Shown: positions 26,185 to 34,631, numbered from the stretch's first letter. The stretch: DNA of 64,000 nucleotides from Paraburkholderia ginsengisoli NBRC 100965 (GCF_000739735.1 NZ_BBJF01000002.1:102247-166246), one strand, 5' to 3'. Program-made: numbers and translations. Notes: a model not told the origin generated them from the letters alone.

Positions 26185-26330
26185 TATGTCGACCAGAGTT
26201 GTCGCTTCAGCGCCTACTCTGGTCCCATGCCTGTGGTATGTCGACCAGCGCAGCGCTTCAGCGCCTACTGGACCCTGCTGTGATATGTCGGCCCGGGCTG
26301 ACGCTTCGGCGCCTGCGCTCAGTCGGGCTC
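26185..26330. repeat. Three imperfect hairpin repeats in the dgoD leader
   Basis: Units start at TATGTCG at 26185, 26237 and 26284 (spacings 52 and 47). Each has the loop core CGCTTC-A/G-GCGCCT. Unit 1 folds as a perfect 9-bp stem, GACCAGAGT (26191-26199) with ACTCTGGTC (26216-26224). Unit 3 pairs GCCCG with CGGGC and CTGA with TCAG, with different stem bases. Unit 2 keeps only CCAG/CTGG. On the minus strand the core reads GCGCTGAAGCG. Confidence 0.85.
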
Positions 26331-26381
26331 CCACGCGAAATATTTCGAGAACCCCGATGCTACAACAAAAGCGCGTTTAAG

Positions 26382-26395
26382 TACTATTAATAGTA
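26382..26395. promoter_or_regulatory. Perfect 14-bp palindrome, putative DgoR operator
   Basis: TACTATTAATAGTA is fully self-complementary and lies in an A/T-rich patch between dgoD and the GntR gene. FadR-type regulators bind short palindromes of this kind. Binding is inferred. Confidence 0.55.
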
Positions 26396-26450
26396 TTATT
26401 TGCCAAATAGTGGCGAGAGGGCAGCAGGCAGGGAGCGCGCCGGCATTGAA

Positions 26451-27236
26451 ATGCGAGGCTTGGCGCGCCGGGCGGCGCCGACGGTTCGCGCCCGACACGC
26501 TGTTCTTCCGCTTTTCCGCTATCCGTCAATCGCGCCGCAAGGCCCTTGGGAGAAAACCATTCAGCACGATCTGCATGGGCGCGTTGCCCATCTGCTGGCG
26601 ACCGCGATTCTGCGTGGCGACTACGCGCCCGACTCGATCCTGCCGCGCGAGGCGGAGTTGATGGAGACGTTCGGCGTGAGTCGCACGGTGTTGCGCGAGG
26701 CGCTGCGTACGCTGACCTCGAAGGGATTAATCGAGTCGCGGCCGCGCGTGGGCACGCGCGTGCGGCCGAAGCCCGCGTGGAATCTGCTCGATGTCGATGT
26801 GCTCGACTGGTACTCGCGCGTCGCCGAGCCGATGGCGTTCGCGCTCAAGTTGCAGGAAATGCGCGAGATGATCGAGCCGTATGCCGCCGCGCTGGCTGCG
26901 GCGTCGCACACCGACGACACGTTCCGCACGCTGGAAGCCGCACATGCGGCGATGGTGGCGGCGCGCAACGTCGACGAGTGGGTGCGCGCGGATCTGCAAT
27001 TTCATTTGAGCGTGCTGACCGCTTGCAGCAACGAATTACTGATTCCGCTCGGCACGCTGATCGAGCGCACGCTCGAGGCGCAGTTGCGGCTCAATGCTAA
27101 ACGCGCGGACGTGTTCAACGCGTCGCTCGCCGAGCATACGGCGGTGTTCGATGCGATCCGCGCGCGCGATGCCGCCGCCGCGCGCGCGGCGATGGCGTCA
27201 TTGCTCGGGGTGACGCGAGGACGGATCGAAGGTTGA
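26451..27236 (+). CDS. dgoR: GntR-family (FadR subfamily) regulator, likely of galactonate use
   Basis: A regulator of about 260 residues with an N-terminal winged helix (RVAHLLATAILRGDYAPDSI, then SRTVLREALRTLTSKGLIES and RVGTRV) and a C-terminal FCD effector domain with conserved metal-site histidines (LQFHLSVLTACSN and LAEHTAVFDAI). It is divergent from dgoD, which suggests it is DgoR, the galactonate-responsive repressor. The start is uncertain. The ATG at 26451 (MRGLARR) is used, but the conserved region begins only near 26540, and a TTG at 26400 is also in frame. The first 30 residues show no homology-like features. Confidence 0.82.
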   Translation: MRGLARRAAPTVRARHAVLPLFRYPSIAPQGPWEKTIQHDLHGRVAHLLATAILRGDYAPDSILPREAELMETFGVSRTVLREALRTLTSKGLIESRPRVGTRVRPKPAWNLLDVDVLDWYSRVAEPMAFALKLQEMREMIEPYAAALAAASHTDDTFRTLEAAHAAMVAARNVDEWVRADLQFHLSVLTACSNELLIPLGTLIERTLEAQLRLNAKRADVFNASLAEHTAVFDAIRARDAAAARAAMASLLGVTRGRIEG

Positions 27237-27254
27237 GTGCGTCCGTGGCCGCGC

Positions 27255-28793
27255 TCAATCCATCGCGGCGTGCGCGACCGACGCATCCGGCGCCTTGCGC
27301 GAAGGGCGAATCAACAGCAGCAGCGGAATTACCAGCAGCGTCGCCATGAACATCAGCTTGAAGTCGTTCAGGTAGGCGATCATCGACGCCTGCTGCGTGA
27401 TCGACGCGTTCAACGCGGCCATATCGTAGTTCGAGCCGCTGGCTAGCATCGGCTGGATCGCCGGGTTGAACGGCGTGATGTTCGCCGCGAGGTCCGCGTG
27501 CGAGACCTGGGTGTTGCGCGTCATCAGTGTCTGCACGATCGAAATGCCGATACTGCTGCCGATGTTGCGCATCAGGCTATAGGTCGCGGTGCCGTCCGCG
27601 CGCAGTTCAGGCGCGAGCGTCGAGAAGGTCAGTGCGCTCAGCGGCACGAACACGAGACCGAGCCCGAAGCCCTGAATCACGCCGGGCCAGACGATATCCG
27701 ACGCCGACAGCACGATCGTGTAGTGCATCATCTGCCACAACGCGAACGCCGAGATCAGGAAGCCGGCGAGCAGCAGCAACCGCGCATCGACCCGCTTCAG
27801 CAGGCGTCCGGCGATCAGCATCGCGACCATCGTGCCCGCACCGCTCGGCGCCGTGACGAGGCCAGTGGTCGCGACCGGATAGTTCATCAGGTTCTGCAGC
27901 ATCGGCGGCAATAGCGCGCGCGTCGCGTACATCACCGCGCCGATCACGAAGATGAAGAACGTGCCGGTCGCGAAGTTCGGGTCCCTCAGCAGCTTGTATT
28001 TGAAGAACGAGCGCTCGCCGACGGTTGCCGTGTGCACGAGGAAGAACGCGAAGCTGATCGCCGCGACGAGCGCCTCGATGACGATTTCGGTCGACGAGAA
28101 CCAGTCGAGTTGCTCGCCGCGATCAAGCATTGCCTGCAGCGCACCGATCGCGAGCCCGAGCGTAATGAAGCCGAATGCGTCGAACTTCACGTCGTGTTTG
28201 GGCTCGCGCGACGGCAGGAAGGTCGCCACGCCAAACAGTGCGAACGCACCGATCGGCACGTTAATGAAGAACACCCAGCGCCAGTTGTAGCTGTCGGTGA
28301 GCCAGCCGCCGAGCGTCGGCCCGAGAATCGGCCCGACCATCACACCCATGCCCCACACCGCCATCGCCTGGCCCTGCTTTTCGCGCGGGTTGATGTCGAG
28401 CAGGATGGACTGCGACAGCGGCACCAGCGACGCACCGAAAAGCCCTTGCAGCAAGCGCGACGCGACGATCTGCGTGAGCGTTTCCGACAACCCGCACAGC
28501 GCCGACGACACTGTGAAGCCGCCGATCGCGACGATCAGCAGCCGCTTCACGCTGAGCCGATCGGACAGCCAGCCGGTGAGCGGCGTGGCGATCGCGGCGG
28601 CGACGATGTACGAGGTCAGCACCCACGTGATCTCGTCCTGCGACGCCGACAGCGTGCCCTGCATGTGCGGCAGCGCCACGTTCGCGATCGTGCTGTCGAG
28701 CGTCTGGATCAGCGTCGCGAGCATGATTGAAAGGGTGATCATCGGCCGGTTGAGCGGCGCGGCTGCGCTCGCCGGCGAGGAAACGGAGGACAT
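27255..28793 (-). CDS. MFS transporter, DHA2 family (EmrB/QacA type)
   Basis: A 512-residue, 14-TM drug:H+ antiporter. Signatures are LIQTLDSTIANVALPHMQG in TM1 (motif D1), GWLSDRLSVKRLL in loop 2-3 (motif A), RLLQGLFGASLVPLSQSILLD in TM4, and MAVWGMGVMVGPILGPTLGGWLTD (motif C, antiporter) in TM5. EmrB-type pumps often pair with an EmrA membrane-fusion partner, but none is adjacent. It is divergent from a MarR regulator across a near-perfect 26-bp palindrome, strongly suggesting MarR control of efflux. Confidence 0.93.
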   Translation of the reverse strand: MSSVSSPASAAAPLNRPMITLSIMLATLIQTLDSTIANVALPHMQGTLSASQDEITWVLTSYIVAAAIATPLTGWLSDRLSVKRLLIVAIGGFTVSSALCGLSETLTQIVASRLLQGLFGASLVPLSQSILLDINPREKQGQAMAVWGMGVMVGPILGPTLGGWLTDSYNWRWVFFINVPIGAFALFGVATFLPSREPKHDVKFDAFGFITLGLAIGALQAMLDRGEQLDWFSSTEIVIEALVAAISFAFFLVHTATVGERSFFKYKLLRDPNFATGTFFIFVIGAVMYATRALLPPMLQNLMNYPVATTGLVTAPSGAGTMVAMLIAGRLLKRVDARLLLLAGFLISAFALWQMMHYTIVLSASDIVWPGVIQGFGLGLVFVPLSALTFSTLAPELRADGTATYSLMRNIGSSIGISIVQTLMTRNTQVSHADLAANITPFNPAIQPMLASGSNYDMAALNASITQQASMIAYLNDFKLMFMATLLVIPLLLLIRPSRKAPDASVAHAAMD

Positions 28794-28810
28794 GGATGAA
28801 CGGGGCCGTC

Positions 28811-28836
28811 GATATAGTAAGCATGCTTAGTATATC
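28811..28836. promoter_or_regulatory. Near-perfect 26-bp palindrome, MarR operator
   Basis: The half-site GATATAGTAAGCA (28811-28823) meets TGCTTAGTATATC (28824-28836), self-complementary except for one base pair. The core TAAGCATGCTTA is perfect. It lies 18 bp upstream of the EmrB gene and 94 bp before the MarR gene. Its size and symmetry fit a MarR dimer site. Confidence 0.8.
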
Positions 28837-28929
28837 GGCTGCCTGCGCCCGTGCCATCGGGAATTATGCGGAGCCTGAATAGCGTCGGCGGCCGTGCTGC
28901 GAGGCGAAAGGGTTTCGTATAATCCGCGC

Positions 28930-29373
28930 ATGAAAACCCAACTCGAAGAGCGCTTCGGCTTTCTGATTTCCGACGTCGGCCGGCTGGCGGGCAAGCGTTT
29001 CGACGATCTCGCGAAATCTTCGGTCGATCTGACGCGCGCGCAGTGTCGTGTGCTGGCTTATCTCGCGCATTACGGCGACATCAACCAGGCGCGTCTCGCG
29101 GACCTGCTCGAAGTCGCGCCGATTTCGGCGGGCCGTTTGCTGGACCGGATGGCGGAGGGCGGCTGGATCGAACGGGTCGCCAATCCGCAGGACCGTCGCG
29201 AGTACCAGGTGCGCATGACGCCGAAGGCGGAACGCACACTCGGCAAGGCGCGCAAGGTCGGCGATGAAGTCGCGCTCGAAGCGCTCAACGGTTTTAGCGA
29301 CGAAGAGGCGCAGCAACTGATCGCGCTATTGCAGCGCGTGCGCGGCAATCTGAGCCGGCTGGTGGATCGCTGA
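28930..29373 (+). CDS. MarR-family transcriptional regulator
   Basis: A 147-residue winged-helix repressor of typical length. The HTH is in DINQARLADLLEVAPISAGR followed by LLDRMAEGGWIERVANPQDRREYQV, the classic wing with the DRR signature. Flanking helices form the dimer interface. The start at 28930 (MKTQLEERFGF) is preferred; a reading frame opening 12 codons earlier lacks a good start context. It is divergent from the EmrB-type pump and very likely represses it, releasing on binding a phenolic or antibiotic ligand. Confidence 0.92.
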   Translation: MKTQLEERFGFLISDVGRLAGKRFDDLAKSSVDLTRAQCRVLAYLAHYGDINQARLADLLEVAPISAGRLLDRMAEGGWIERVANPQDRREYQVRMTPKAERTLGKARKVGDEVALEALNGFSDEEAQQLIALLQRVRGNLSRLVDR

Positions 29374-29426
29374 CGCGCGCGATAGGGCAGTCGCCCGCGC
29401 CGGACGACGCGCGGGCTCGTATGCCG

Positions 29427-29777
29427 CTATTTCGACTCAGCGGCCGGGGCTGCGCCTGATGGCGGCACCAGTTCCAGACACGCGGGCGGCGCGAGGGGCG
29501 CTTTCGTTCTCGCATCCGGCTGCTGCGGGTCGATACATTTGAATGCGCTCTGGTCGCGCTGCACGTAGATCGTGTCGGCCGGACCGGCGGCGCCGTGCGC
29601 GCCATTCACGACGGCGACAATCTTGTAGCCATCCTGCAGCAACGTGGACAGCGTGATCGGGCTGGTGCGCCACTGGCTGTCGGGCGGAGTCTGAGCCTGA
29701 GCGGTCAAGGCGGAAGCGGCGCCGAGCAGCGCGATGGAAGCGGTGGCCGCGGCGAGCGCGGCGGTACGGAACGTCAT
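29427..29777 (-). CDS. Small exported protein of unknown function
   Basis: A 116-residue protein with a clear type I signal peptide (MTFRTAALAAATASIALLGA, cleavage near AQA-QT at about residue 28). The mature part holds one compact domain (TLSTLLQDGYKIVAVVNG, then DTIYVQRDQSAFKCIDPQ) with two cysteines that could form a disulfide, and a Pro/Ala-rich end. The ATG at 29777 follows a strong AGGAGG. No family is recognised with confidence. A bidirectional terminator lies in its 5' region. Confidence 0.75.
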   Translation of the reverse strand: MTFRTAALAAATASIALLGAASALTAQAQTPPDSQWRTSPITLSTLLQDGYKIVAVVNGAHGAAGPADTIYVQRDQSAFKCIDPQQPDARTKAPLAPPACLELVPPSGAAPAAESK

Positions 29778-29814
29778 CAAGAAACCTCCTTGAAGTTGCG
29801 ATCGGAAAGCCAAA

Positions 29815-29853
29815 ATAAAAAAGCCGCTGAACCTTGAGGGGCAGCGGCTTTTT
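29815..29853 (-). terminator. Bidirectional terminator upstream of the small exported protein gene
   Basis: AAGCCGCTG and CAGCGGCTT form a 9-bp stem. T-runs flank it on both strands (plus: TTTTT at 29849-29853; minus: TTTTTTATTTT). It lies 38 nt upstream of the exported-protein start codon on the same strand. Confidence 0.85.
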
Positions 29854-29960
29854 GCAACTGGCGAAGAATCAATGCAGGGAGGATAACTCACTCCGTGAAA
29901 ACATCGGTTTGGCGATGGTAACACGAGCGGAATGACGGCTTCGCGGCTAAACCGTCGCCG

Positions 29961-30001
29961 AAAAACGAAAGGCCCGCTCTCGGTTAAAAGAAGCGGGCCT
30001 T
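29961..30001 (-). terminator. Intrinsic terminator after tRNA-Met
   Basis: AAGGCCCGCT (29969-29978) pairs with AGCGGGCCTT (29992-30001). On the minus strand it is followed by TCGTTTTT. It begins 12 nt past the tRNA 3' end. Confidence 0.85.
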
Positions 30002-30012
30002 GCGAGTGATGC

Positions 30013-30089
<77 letters not shown>

Positions 30090-30101
30090 GAAAGAAGCGA
30101 G

Positions 30102-30130
30102 ATTATGCTGAGCGCGCCGGAGGCTGTCAA
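30102..30130 (-). promoter_or_regulatory. Sigma-70 promoter of tRNA-Met
   Basis: On the minus strand TTGACA (30130-30125) is followed after 17 nt by CATAAT (30107-30102), an almost consensus promoter that would start transcription a few bases before the tRNA 5' end. Confidence 0.85.
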
Positions 30131-30175
30131 CCCCCGGCGCGCAACTTTTTTAAATTACCTCGGCGATCACGCGTT

Positions 30176-31834
30176 TCAGTCCTTCGCGTAGATGTCCGAG
30201 TCCTTGGTCTCCTTCACGAACAGCATGCCGATCACGAAGGTGATCAACGCGATCACGATCGGATACCACAGCCCCGAGTAGATGTTGCCCCTCGTCGCGA
30301 CGATCGCGAACGCGGTCGCCGGCAGGAAGCCGCCGAACCAGCCGTTGCCGATGTGATACGGCAGCGACATCGACGTATAGCGAATCCGCGTCGGGAACAT
30401 TTCCACCAGCATCGCCGCAATCGGACCGTAGACCATCGTCACGTAGATCACGAGGATCGTCAGGATCACCACGCTCATCGGCCAGTTGATCTGCGACGGA
30501 TCGGCCTTCGGCGGATAGCCCGCGGCCTTCAGCGTCGCGGCGAGCTTGGTGTCGAACGCCTTGCCTTGCTCCTTCGCGTCGGAGGCACGACCGTCGAACG
30601 TGTTGACCACCGTATCGCCGACCCGGATCTGCGCCTGCGTGCCCGCCGGCGCCGCGACGTTCTCGTAGTTCAGGCCCGCCCGCGACAGCGCGCTCTTCGC
30701 GATGTCGCACGAGCTCGTGAACTTCGCCGTGCCGACCGGATTGAACTGGAACGAGCACTGCGCCGGATCCGCGATCACGACGATCGGCGCCCGAGCGGTC
30801 GCGGCTTCCAGCGCCGGGTTGGTGTAGTGCGCGAGCGCCTTGAACAGCGGGAAGTACGTCAGCGCGGCGATCAGCAGGCCGGCCATGATGATCGGCTTAC
30901 GGCCGATGCGGTCCGACAGCGAGCCGAAGAACAGGAAGAACGGCGTGCCGATCAGGAGCGCGATCGCGATCATGATGTTGGCGCTGCTGCCGTCGACCTT
31001 CAGCGTCTGCGTCAGGAAGAACAGCGTGTAGAACTGACCCGTGTACCACACCACGGCTTGGCCGGCGGTCAGGCCGATCAGCGCGAGGATCACGACCTTC
31101 AGGTTCTTCCATTGGCCGAACGCTTCGGACAGCGGTGCCTTCGAAGTCTTGCCCTCGGCCTTGATGCGCTCGAACACCGGCGATTCGTGCAGTTGCAGGC
31201 GAATCCAGACCGACACGGCCAGCAGCAGAATCGACACGATGAACGGAATGCGCCAGCCCCAGGCACCGAACGCGTCTTCGCCCATCGCCGTGCGCACGCC
31301 GAGAATCACCAGCAGCGACAGGAACAGGCCCAGCGTGGCAGTGGTTTGAATCCACGCGGTGTAGAAGCCGCGGCGTCCCGCCGGCGCGTGTTCGGCCACG
31401 TAGGTGGCGGCGCCGCCGTACTCGCCGCCGAGCGCGAGGCCTTGCAGCATCCGCATCGCGATGAAGATCACCGGCGAAGCGATGCCGATCGCCGCATAGC
31501 CCGGCAGGAAGCCGACGAGGAACGTCGACAGGCCCATGATCACGATCGTGACGAGGAACGTGTACTTGCGCCCGACCATGTCGCCGAGCCGCCCGAACAC
31601 GATCGCGCCGAACGGCCGAACCGCGAAGCCCGCCGCGAAGCTGAGCAGCGTGAAGATGAACGCGGCGGTCGGATTGACGCCGGAGAAGAAGCTTTTACTG
31701 ATGAAGGCCGCAAGCGAGCCGGCCAGATAGAAGTCGTACCACTCGAAAATCGTCCCTAGCGACGATGCGAAGATCACCCGCTTCTCCTCGCGCGTCATCG
31801 GCACGTGCGAGATTTGCCCGCCAACGGTAGCCAT
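30176..31834 (-). CDS. MHS-family MFS transporter with large extracytoplasmic insertion
   Basis: A 552-residue proton symporter of the MHS family (ProP/ShiA relatives). Signatures are SSLGTIFEWYDFYLAGSLAA in TM1, FGRLGDMVGRKYTF in loop 2-3, RMLQGLALGGEYGGAATYVAEH and GSLSDRIGRKPIIM. It is about 110 residues longer than usual because of an insertion between TM8 and TM9 (residues about 336-450) with two cysteines (C360, C376), probably a disulfide-linked periplasmic domain. The start at 31834 (MATVGGQISH) is preferred to an in-frame extension. The substrate is unknown. It lies 78 bp upstream of tRNA-Met. Confidence 0.9.
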   Translation of the reverse strand: MATVGGQISHVPMTREEKRVIFASSLGTIFEWYDFYLAGSLAAFISKSFFSGVNPTAAFIFTLLSFAAGFAVRPFGAIVFGRLGDMVGRKYTFLVTIVIMGLSTFLVGFLPGYAAIGIASPVIFIAMRMLQGLALGGEYGGAATYVAEHAPAGRRGFYTAWIQTTATLGLFLSLLVILGVRTAMGEDAFGAWGWRIPFIVSILLLAVSVWIRLQLHESPVFERIKAEGKTSKAPLSEAFGQWKNLKVVILALIGLTAGQAVVWYTGQFYTLFFLTQTLKVDGSSANIMIAIALLIGTPFFLFFGSLSDRIGRKPIIMAGLLIAALTYFPLFKALAHYTNPALEAATARAPIVVIADPAQCSFQFNPVGTAKFTSSCDIAKSALSRAGLNYENVAAPAGTQAQIRVGDTVVNTFDGRASDAKEQGKAFDTKLAATLKAAGYPPKADPSQINWPMSVVILTILVIYVTMVYGPIAAMLVEMFPTRIRYTSMSLPYHIGNGWFGGFLPATAFAIVATRGNIYSGLWYPIVIALITFVIGMLFVKETKDSDIYAKD

Positions 31835-32051
31835 ATGCTGTCTCCAATATTGATATGCACGCGGAGCGCCGGTGAAGGCGTTCCCGTGAAACCGATTATT
31901 GGAGTGGAAACTTACGGCGTACTGACGTGGCGGGGTGAATTGGTGTAAGGCGGGCCGGCGGCGATTTCTCTTTAACATCTGTCAAGCTTCTCATAAAAAC
32001 TATCAAATATCTGCTAAATCAGCTTAACGTGCCGTTTCGGTGTTTGTCGCC

Positions 32052-33599
32052 TCAGGAGGCGTTAGGGTAAGTCCCGCCCCGTGCATGCACATGCAAACTG
32101 ACACGCACGAGCGTCCCTGCAAGCCGCGGCGAATCCTGATAGACGTTGTCGTCGATGGCCAGCTCGCCGCCGTGCATCGTCGCGATCTCGCGGACGATCG
32201 CCAGCCCCAGGCCGCTGCCGTCGCCTTCGCGGCCGAGAATCCGGTAGAAGCGTTCGAGCACTCGCGAACGTTCGGCCACCGGAATGCCTATCCCGGTGTC
32301 CTCCACTTCCAGATGCACGAGCCGCGCGGCTGTATCGTGTATCACGCGAACCGTGATGCGGCCGCCCGGCGGCGTGTAGCGGATCGCGTTGTCGATCAGG
32401 TTCGACAGCATTTCGCGCAGCATCACCGGATTGCCGTCGACTTCGACGGGCTCGTCGGGCGCTTCGTAGCCGAGGTCCATCTGTTTGGCGAGCGCGGCCT
32501 GCACCCAGTCGCGCACGGCGTTCCGCGCGACCTCGCCGACCTCGACCGGCGTGAAGATCTGCCCCGACATGCGGTTCTCGGCCCGAGCCAGCGCCAGCAA
32601 TTGCGTGACGAGCCGCGCGGCGTGCTCCGAGCTGGTGGCGATTTGTTCGAGTGAGCGGTGCACTTCCGCGGATGCGTCCTGACGCAACGCCAGTTCGGCC
32701 TGAGTGCGCAGGCCGGCGAGCGGCGTTTTCATCTGATGCGCGGCGTCGGCGATAAAGCGCTTCTGCAACTCCATATTCTGTTCGAGGCGCGTCAGCAGAT
32801 CGTTGAAGGACGTCACCAGCGGCTCGATTTCCGGCGGCGCGCGGCGCGCTTCGAGCGGCGACAGATCGTCGGGGCGGCGCGCGCGGATGTGCGCCTGCAG
32901 CGCGTGCAGCGGCGCCAGGCCGCGCGACAGGCCGAACCACACCAGCAGGATTGCGAGCGGCAGAATCACGAACTGCGGCAGGATCACGCCTTTGATGATG
33001 TCGTTGGCCAGCTGGCTGCGCTTGTCGAGCGTTTCGGCGACCTGCACCAGCACGGGCTGAGCGCCAGCCGTCTGCGGAAACGCGACGGTCGTGTAGGCGA
33101 CACGGATGTCATTGCCGTGCAGCACGTCGTCGCGAAATTCGACGACGCCCGGCGGCGGCCGGTCCTCTTCATGCGGCAACGGCATGTCGCGCTCGCCGCT
33201 CACCAGCTCGCCGCGCGTGCCGAGCACCTGGTAGAACACGCTGTCGACGTTGTCGGCGCGCAGAAAGTCGCGTGTCGAGTCGGGCAGCGACAGCTCCGCC
33301 ACCCCGTTCACCGGATGAATCTGGCGGGCGAGCACATAGGCGTCGGTTTCGAGTGCGCGGTCGAACGGGCCATTGGCAATCGATTTGGCCACCAGGTAGG
33401 TGACGGCGAGGCTCATCGGCCACAGCAACAGCAGCGGCGCCAGCATCCAGTCGAGAATCTCGCCGAACAGCGAGCGCGGACGCGCTTCGGCGGCGGCTTC
33501 GGTCTCGTCCGGCGGGGCGAACGGATTGGCGTAGCGCTCGTCGCGCGCCTCGTCGAGGTCCGCCGCGTGCGCCGGGGCGCGATCTGCGCGCGCGGACAT
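32052..33599 (-). CDS. Sensor histidine kinase (TctE/QseC-like)
   Basis: A 515-residue inner-membrane kinase. A 45-residue acidic cytoplasmic N-terminus precedes TM1 (about 48-72). A periplasmic sensor domain (about 73-203) of the two-component sensor N-terminal type follows, then TM2 (about 205-225), HAMP, the H-box FIADAAHQMKTPLAGLR with phospho-acceptor H288, N-box LIDNAIRYTPPGG, G1 VEDTGIGIP and G2 DGSGLGLAIVREI. It is 9 bp downstream of its response regulator, so they form one operon. The TctE-like sensor suggests detection of a carboxylate, but the signal is not known. Confidence 0.93.
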   Translation of the reverse strand: MSARADRAPAHAADLDEARDERYANPFAPPDETEAAAEARPRSLFGEILDWMLAPLLLLWPMSLAVTYLVAKSIANGPFDRALETDAYVLARQIHPVNGVAELSLPDSTRDFLRADNVDSVFYQVLGTRGELVSGERDMPLPHEEDRPPPGVVEFRDDVLHGNDIRVAYTTVAFPQTAGAQPVLVQVAETLDKRSQLANDIIKGVILPQFVILPLAILLVWFGLSRGLAPLHALQAHIRARRPDDLSPLEARRAPPEIEPLVTSFNDLLTRLEQNMELQKRFIADAAHQMKTPLAGLRTQAELALRQDASAEVHRSLEQIATSSEHAARLVTQLLALARAENRMSGQIFTPVEVGEVARNAVRDWVQAALAKQMDLGYEAPDEPVEVDGNPVMLREMLSNLIDNAIRYTPPGGRITVRVIHDTAARLVHLEVEDTGIGIPVAERSRVLERFYRILGREGDGSGLGLAIVREIATMHGGELAIDDNVYQDSPRLAGTLVRVSLHVHARGGTYPNAS

Positions 33600-33608
33600 G
33601 GGCGTCCT

Positions 33609-34400
33609 CTATTTGTAGTGGTGACTCGCCGGCATCGCGCCGGACGGCGGCGATGCCGGCGGTTCGGGCTCGGCGAGGGCGGCGGGAGCGGGGCCGGCCG
33701 CCGCGTTGGCGCTGGCACCCGTGGTCGCGGGCGACGCCGCTTTTTCGAGGCAGTAGCCAAGCCCACGGACGGTGATGATGCGCACGCCGCTCGGCTCGAT
33801 TTTCTTGCGCAGGCGGTGCACGTAGACCTCGATCGCGTTGTTGCTGACTTCCTCGCCCCATTCGCACAGGTGGTCGACGAGCTGTTCCTTCGACACCAGT
33901 CGGCCAATCCGTTGCAGCAGCACTTCGAGCAGCCCGAGTTCGCGCGCCGACAGATCGATCACCTGGTCGTTCACATAGGCGATCCGGCCGACCAGGTCGA
34001 ACGACAGCGAGCCATGCCGCACGACCGTCGGGCCGCCGCCCGCGCCGCGCCGGGTCAGCGCGCGCACGCGCGCTTCGAGTTCGTTGAGCGCGAAGGGTTT
34101 GGCCATGTAGTCGTCGGCGCCGAGGTCGAGGCCTTTGACGCGTTCGTCGACGCTGTCCGCGGCGGTCAGTATCAACACCGGCAGGTTCGAATTGCGCGCG
34201 CGCAGGCGGCGCAGCACCTCGAGCCCGGACATGCGCGGCAGGCCCAGATCGAGGATCAATAGGTCGAACGTCTGCATTGACAACGCCGTATCGGCTTCCA
34301 CGCCGCTCTTCACATGATCGACCGCATAGGCCGATTGGCGGAGTGATCGAACCAGACCGTCCGCGAGTATGCTGTCGTCTTCGGCAATCAGAATTCGCAT
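33609..34400 (-). CDS. OmpR-family response regulator (TctD/QseB-like)
   Basis: A 263-residue response regulator. The receiver domain has acidic residues EDD at 7-9, phospho-acceptor D51 ([13 protein letters not shown]), Thr in LILTAAD and K in DYMAKPFAL. The OmpR-type winged helix follows ([20 protein letters not shown], then [15 protein letters not shown] and [10 protein letters not shown]). About 40 extra C-terminal residues rich in Ala, Pro and Ser are unusual for the family. The start at 34400 ([10 protein letters not shown]) is canonical. It is the first gene of the pair with the kinase and divergent from recA. Confidence 0.93.
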   Translation of the reverse strand: MRILIAEDDSILADGLVRSLRQSAYAVDHVKSGVEADTALSMQTFDLLILDLGLPRMSGLEVLRRLRARNSNLPVLILTAADSVDERVKGLDLGADDYMAKPFALNELEARVRALTRRGAGGGPTVVRHGSLSFDLVGRIAYVNDQVIDLSARELGLLEVLLQRIGRLVSKEQLVDHLCEWGEEVSNNAIEVYVHRLRKKIEPSGVRIITVRGLGYCLEKAASPATTGASANAAAGPAPAALAEPEPPASPPSGAMPASHHYK

Positions 34401-34522
34401 GATGCGCCAGCCTGGCCTTGCCGGCACCGGGGGTGTTCGCGGCGCGCAGCGGTCTCCGAAAATTATTGTGGGTGGTTTGGGCAGCGCGACGGTAAAAATG
34501 CGCGTTCGCATGAGAATCGCGC

Positions 34523-34551
34523 TTGCCAAAACCACTGTTTTTTTATACAGT
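34523..34551 (+). promoter_or_regulatory. recA promoter with LexA (SOS) box
   Basis: CTGT (34535-34538), eight bases, then ACAG (34547-34550), within ACTGT...ACAGT, an exact match to the CTGT-N8-ACAG LexA consensus. It overlaps a TTGCCA -35 (34523-34528) and TACAGT -10 (34546-34551) with 17-bp spacing, so LexA would block polymerase. Confidence 0.9.
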
Positions 34552-34631
34552 GTCTGAGTTTCGTGTGTTGTCCTCCAGAAGTGGGCGGCACACCTGCCTC
34601 AGACGCCGTTCATCATAGCAAAGGACGATTC

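Larger units (their letters stand above)
26172..26450. other. dgoD / dgoR divergent region
   Basis: It contains three imperfect hairpin repeats next to dgoD (26185-26330) and a 14-bp palindrome next to the regulator (26382-26395). Both are listed separately. No coding sequence is supported. Confidence 0.6.

Noticed and set aside
26185..26330. CRISPR-like array (three repeats of about 50 bp)
   Set aside because: Repeats are imperfect and contiguous with no unique spacers, and no cas genes are present; hairpin family fits better.
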